From: an uncultured Colwellia sp.
GTDB taxonomy: Bacteria > Pseudomonadota > Gammaproteobacteria > Enterobacterales > Alteromonadaceae
Assembly (NCBI GenBank): GCA_913049915.1
Contig: CAJWZC010000018.1
Coordinates: 1 to 49,205 of the forward strand
DNA length: 49,205 nucleotides
Direction of reading: 5' to 3'
Each line of letters opens with the position of its first letter. The stretch's first letter is position 1. The position numbers and the translations under genes were made by a program. This document shows, piece by piece, positions 47,554-49,205 of the stretch. The notes below the pieces were generated by a model, which was not told the origin of the DNA, did no database searches, and was given only the letters and a program-made list of their open reading frames with translations.

Positions 47554-48972
47554 ATGGCCGACAAAAAGCCACGTAAATTTGCAAAAGAACAGCAATTTAT
47601 TCGCGATAAACAAATTGATGAATTAAAAGTACCTCCACACTCTTTAGAAGCAGAGCAATCAGTTCTTGGTGGGTTGTTACTTGATAATGAAACCTGGGAT
47701 CGCGTTGCTGAGAAAGCCGTTGCCGCTGATTTTTATAGTCGCTCACATCGTCTTATTTTTGAAACAATTGGTAGCTTAATTGAATTAGGTGAACCTGTTG
47801 ATTTGATTACTCTTTCTGAAGCTTTAGAAAACGATCAAAAGCTTGATGATGCAGGCGGTTTTGTTTATCTCGCCGAGATGATGAAAAACACGCCAAGTGC
47901 AGCAAACATTACCGCTTATGCCGACATTGTACGTGAACGAGCGGTAACCCGTGAAATGATCAGTGTGGCTAATGAAATTGCTGAAGCAGGTTATGATACC
48001 CAAGGTCGAAGTAGTGCGGATTTACTAGATTTTGCTGAAACTAAAGTGTTTGCGATAGCTGAAAAACGTGCCAATAAAAATGAAGGTCCAGAAAGTCTTA
48101 ATTCAGTATTAGAAAAAACTGTTGATAGAATCGAAAAGCTTTGTTCAACACCATCAGGGGGCGTTACTGGTGTACCCAGTGGTTATGCTGATTTAGATAA
48201 AATGACTGCTGGTTTACAAAAATCTGATTTGATCATTGTTGCTGCACGTCCATCGATGGGTAAAACAACCTTTGCAATGAACTTGGCTGAGCATGCAGCG
48301 ATGACACAAGAATATCCTGCGCTTATTTTCAGTTTAGAGATGCCTGCCGATCAAATCATGATGCGTATGTTGGCTTCCTTAGGACGCATCGATCAAACCA
48401 AGATTCGTACCGGTCAGTTAGAAGATGAAGATTGGGCTCGTCTTTCTTCAACCATGGGTTTACTCATGGAAAAAGGTAAAATGTTCATTGATGATGCTGC
48501 GGGTTTAACGCCGACAGAAGTTCGTTCAAGAGCGCGAAGAATTCATCGCGATCATGGTGGTATCAGTATGATCATGATTGATTATTTACAATTAATGCGT
48601 GCACCACAATTTTCTGACAACCGTACCTTAGAGGTTGCTGAAATTTCTCGTTCACTCAAAGCTTTAGCGAAAGAATTAAAAGTGCCTGTTGTTGCACTAT
48701 CTCAGTTAAACCGTGGCTTAGAGCAACGTTCGGATAAACGCCCAATTAACTCAGATTTACGTGAGTCAGGTTCGATTGAGCAGGATGCTGATTTAATAAT
48801 GTTTATTTATCGTGATGAAGTTTATAACGATGACAGTGAATTTAAAGGCATGGCAGAGATTATCATTGGTAAGCAACGTAACGGACCGATTGGTCGCGTG
48901 CCACTAACTTTCCAAGGTAAGTATTCGCGTTTTGACAATTACGCCGGGCCACATGTTCTAGAAGAAGATTAA
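47554..48972 (+). CDS. dnaB: Replicative DNA helicase DnaB
   Basis: A 472-residue helicase: the N-terminal primase-interacting domain has PPHSLEAEQSVLGGLLLD and a helical hairpin. A linker follows, then a RecA-like domain with Walker A ARPSMGKTTFA near residue 230, Walker B IMIDYLQLM, and the C-terminal KQRNGPIG and LTFQGKYSRFDN motifs. Start ATG follows AAGG. The last 35 codons plus downstream bases are tandemly repeated after the stop. Confidence 0.97.
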   Translation: MADKKPRKFAKEQQFIRDKQIDELKVPPHSLEAEQSVLGGLLLDNETWDRVAEKAVAADFYSRSHRLIFETIGSLIELGEPVDLITLSEALENDQKLDDAGGFVYLAEMMKNTPSAANITAYADIVRERAVTREMISVANEIAEAGYDTQGRSSADLLDFAETKVFAIAEKRANKNEGPESLNSVLEKTVDRIEKLCSTPSGGVTGVPSGYADLDKMTAGLQKSDLIIVAARPSMGKTTFAMNLAEHAAMTQEYPALIFSLEMPADQIMMRMLASLGRIDQTKIRTGQLEDEDWARLSSTMGLLMEKGKMFIDDAAGLTPTEVRSRARRIHRDHGGISMIMIDYLQLMRAPQFSDNRTLEVAEISRSLKALAKELKVPVVALSQLNRGLEQRSDKRPINSDLRESGSIEQDADLIMFIYRDEVYNDDSEFKGMAEIIIGKQRNGPIGRVPLTFQGKYSRFDNYAGPHVLEED

Positions 48973-49205
48973 TATAGTTCATATTTGGTGGTTCATAGCG
49001 GTAAGCAACGTAACGGAATAAACCTGTTCTGGTCGCGTGCCACTAACTTTCCAAGGTAAGTATTCGCGTTTTGACAATTACGCCGGGCCACATGTTCTAG
49101 AAGAAGATTAATATAGTTCATATTTGGTGGTTCATAGCGGTAAGCAACGTAACGGAATAAACCTGTTCTGGTCGCGTGCCACTAACTTTCCAAGGTAAGT
49201 ATTCG
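48868..49205. repeat. Tandem repeat of the dnaB 3' end, runs off the window
   Basis: Starting at GGTAAGCAACGTAACGGA (48868), the end of dnaB with its stop codon and 27 downstream bases is repeated. Unit 1 is 48868-48999 (132 bases, inside and just after dnaB), unit 2 is 49000-49138 (139 bases) and unit 3 begins at 49139 and is cut by the window end. Units 2 and 3 carry ATAAACCTGTTCT where unit 1 has CCGATT; otherwise they are identical. No ribosome binding site or start accompanies the copies. Confidence 0.9.

Noticed and set aside
1-49205. CRISPR arrays, tRNA or rRNA genes, prophage or integrase genes
   Set aside because: No regularly spaced repeats, no cloverleaf-like T-loop sequences and no phage or integrase proteins were recognised; the only tandem arrays are the 18-bp one in the M56 gene and the one at the dnaB end.

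Overview
The window looks like the chromosome of a marine, probably psychrophilic gammaproteobacterium of the Alteromonadales, most likely Colwellia or a near relative. The reasons are the low GC content, the closeness of the proteins to that group (DUF3581, PutA, GpsA, PriA), and gene orders typical of Gammaproteobacteria: gpmI-envC-yibQ divergent from yibN-grxC-secB-gpsA, orn divergent from rsgA-psd, and priA divergent from rpmE with ftsN-like-hslV-hslU behind. The identification rests on protein recognition and synteny only; no rRNA or tRNA gene was found.

Layout. 1-2968: 3' part of putA, its terminator and an Lrp-type regulator. 3138-5221: an HDOD protein, then a decayed substrate-binding-protein gene. 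5222-12842: an NSS sodium symporter, a methyltransferase, an exported ATP-dependent ligase (LigE), a lysine-rich exported protein, DUF3581, a GIY-YIG protein, ArfB, DUF2797 and a second HDOD protein. 12945-16233: a decayed locus with a broken vanillyl-alcohol-oxidase-family flavoenzyme, an N-acyl amino acid synthase-like acyltransferase, and a trypsin-like protease interrupted by a stop codon at its signal-peptide junction. 16290-24530: conserved housekeeping genes (yibQ, envC, gpmI, yibN, grxC, secB, gpsA, trmL, fieF) plus two repeat elements. 24550-32853: a lysophospholipase-like hydrolase, a BlaR1-type M56 peptidase fused to a TonB C-terminus with its BlaI-type repressor, psd, rsgA, orn and a DUF885 protein.

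32950-41147 is a region with a cyclic-di-GMP theme. It holds a c-di-GMP-I (GEMM-I) riboswitch on the minus strand with its own promoter and terminator-like end but no gene behind it. Divergent from it are a TPR protein with a degenerate GGDEF domain, a small coupled membrane protein, a fully degenerate GGDEF-EAL protein and a GGDEF-EAL protein with an intact EAL domain. A chemoreceptor remnant and a MITE with TA target duplications close the region. 41148-48972 is again housekeeping (DUF971, hslU, hslV behind a heat-shock promoter, ftsN-like, priA, rpmE, dnaB). The last 230 bases are a tandem repeat of the 3' end of dnaB that runs off the window.

The strongest candidate for something undescribed is the orphan c-di-GMP riboswitch RNA (about 33129 down to 32950). 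Next is the decayed acyltransferase/flavo-oxidase pair, which looks like an N-acyl-tyrosine-type natural product locus. At least four genes are clearly broken (substrate-binding protein, VAO-family oxidase, chemoreceptor, protease), so either gene decay or sequence error is notable here.
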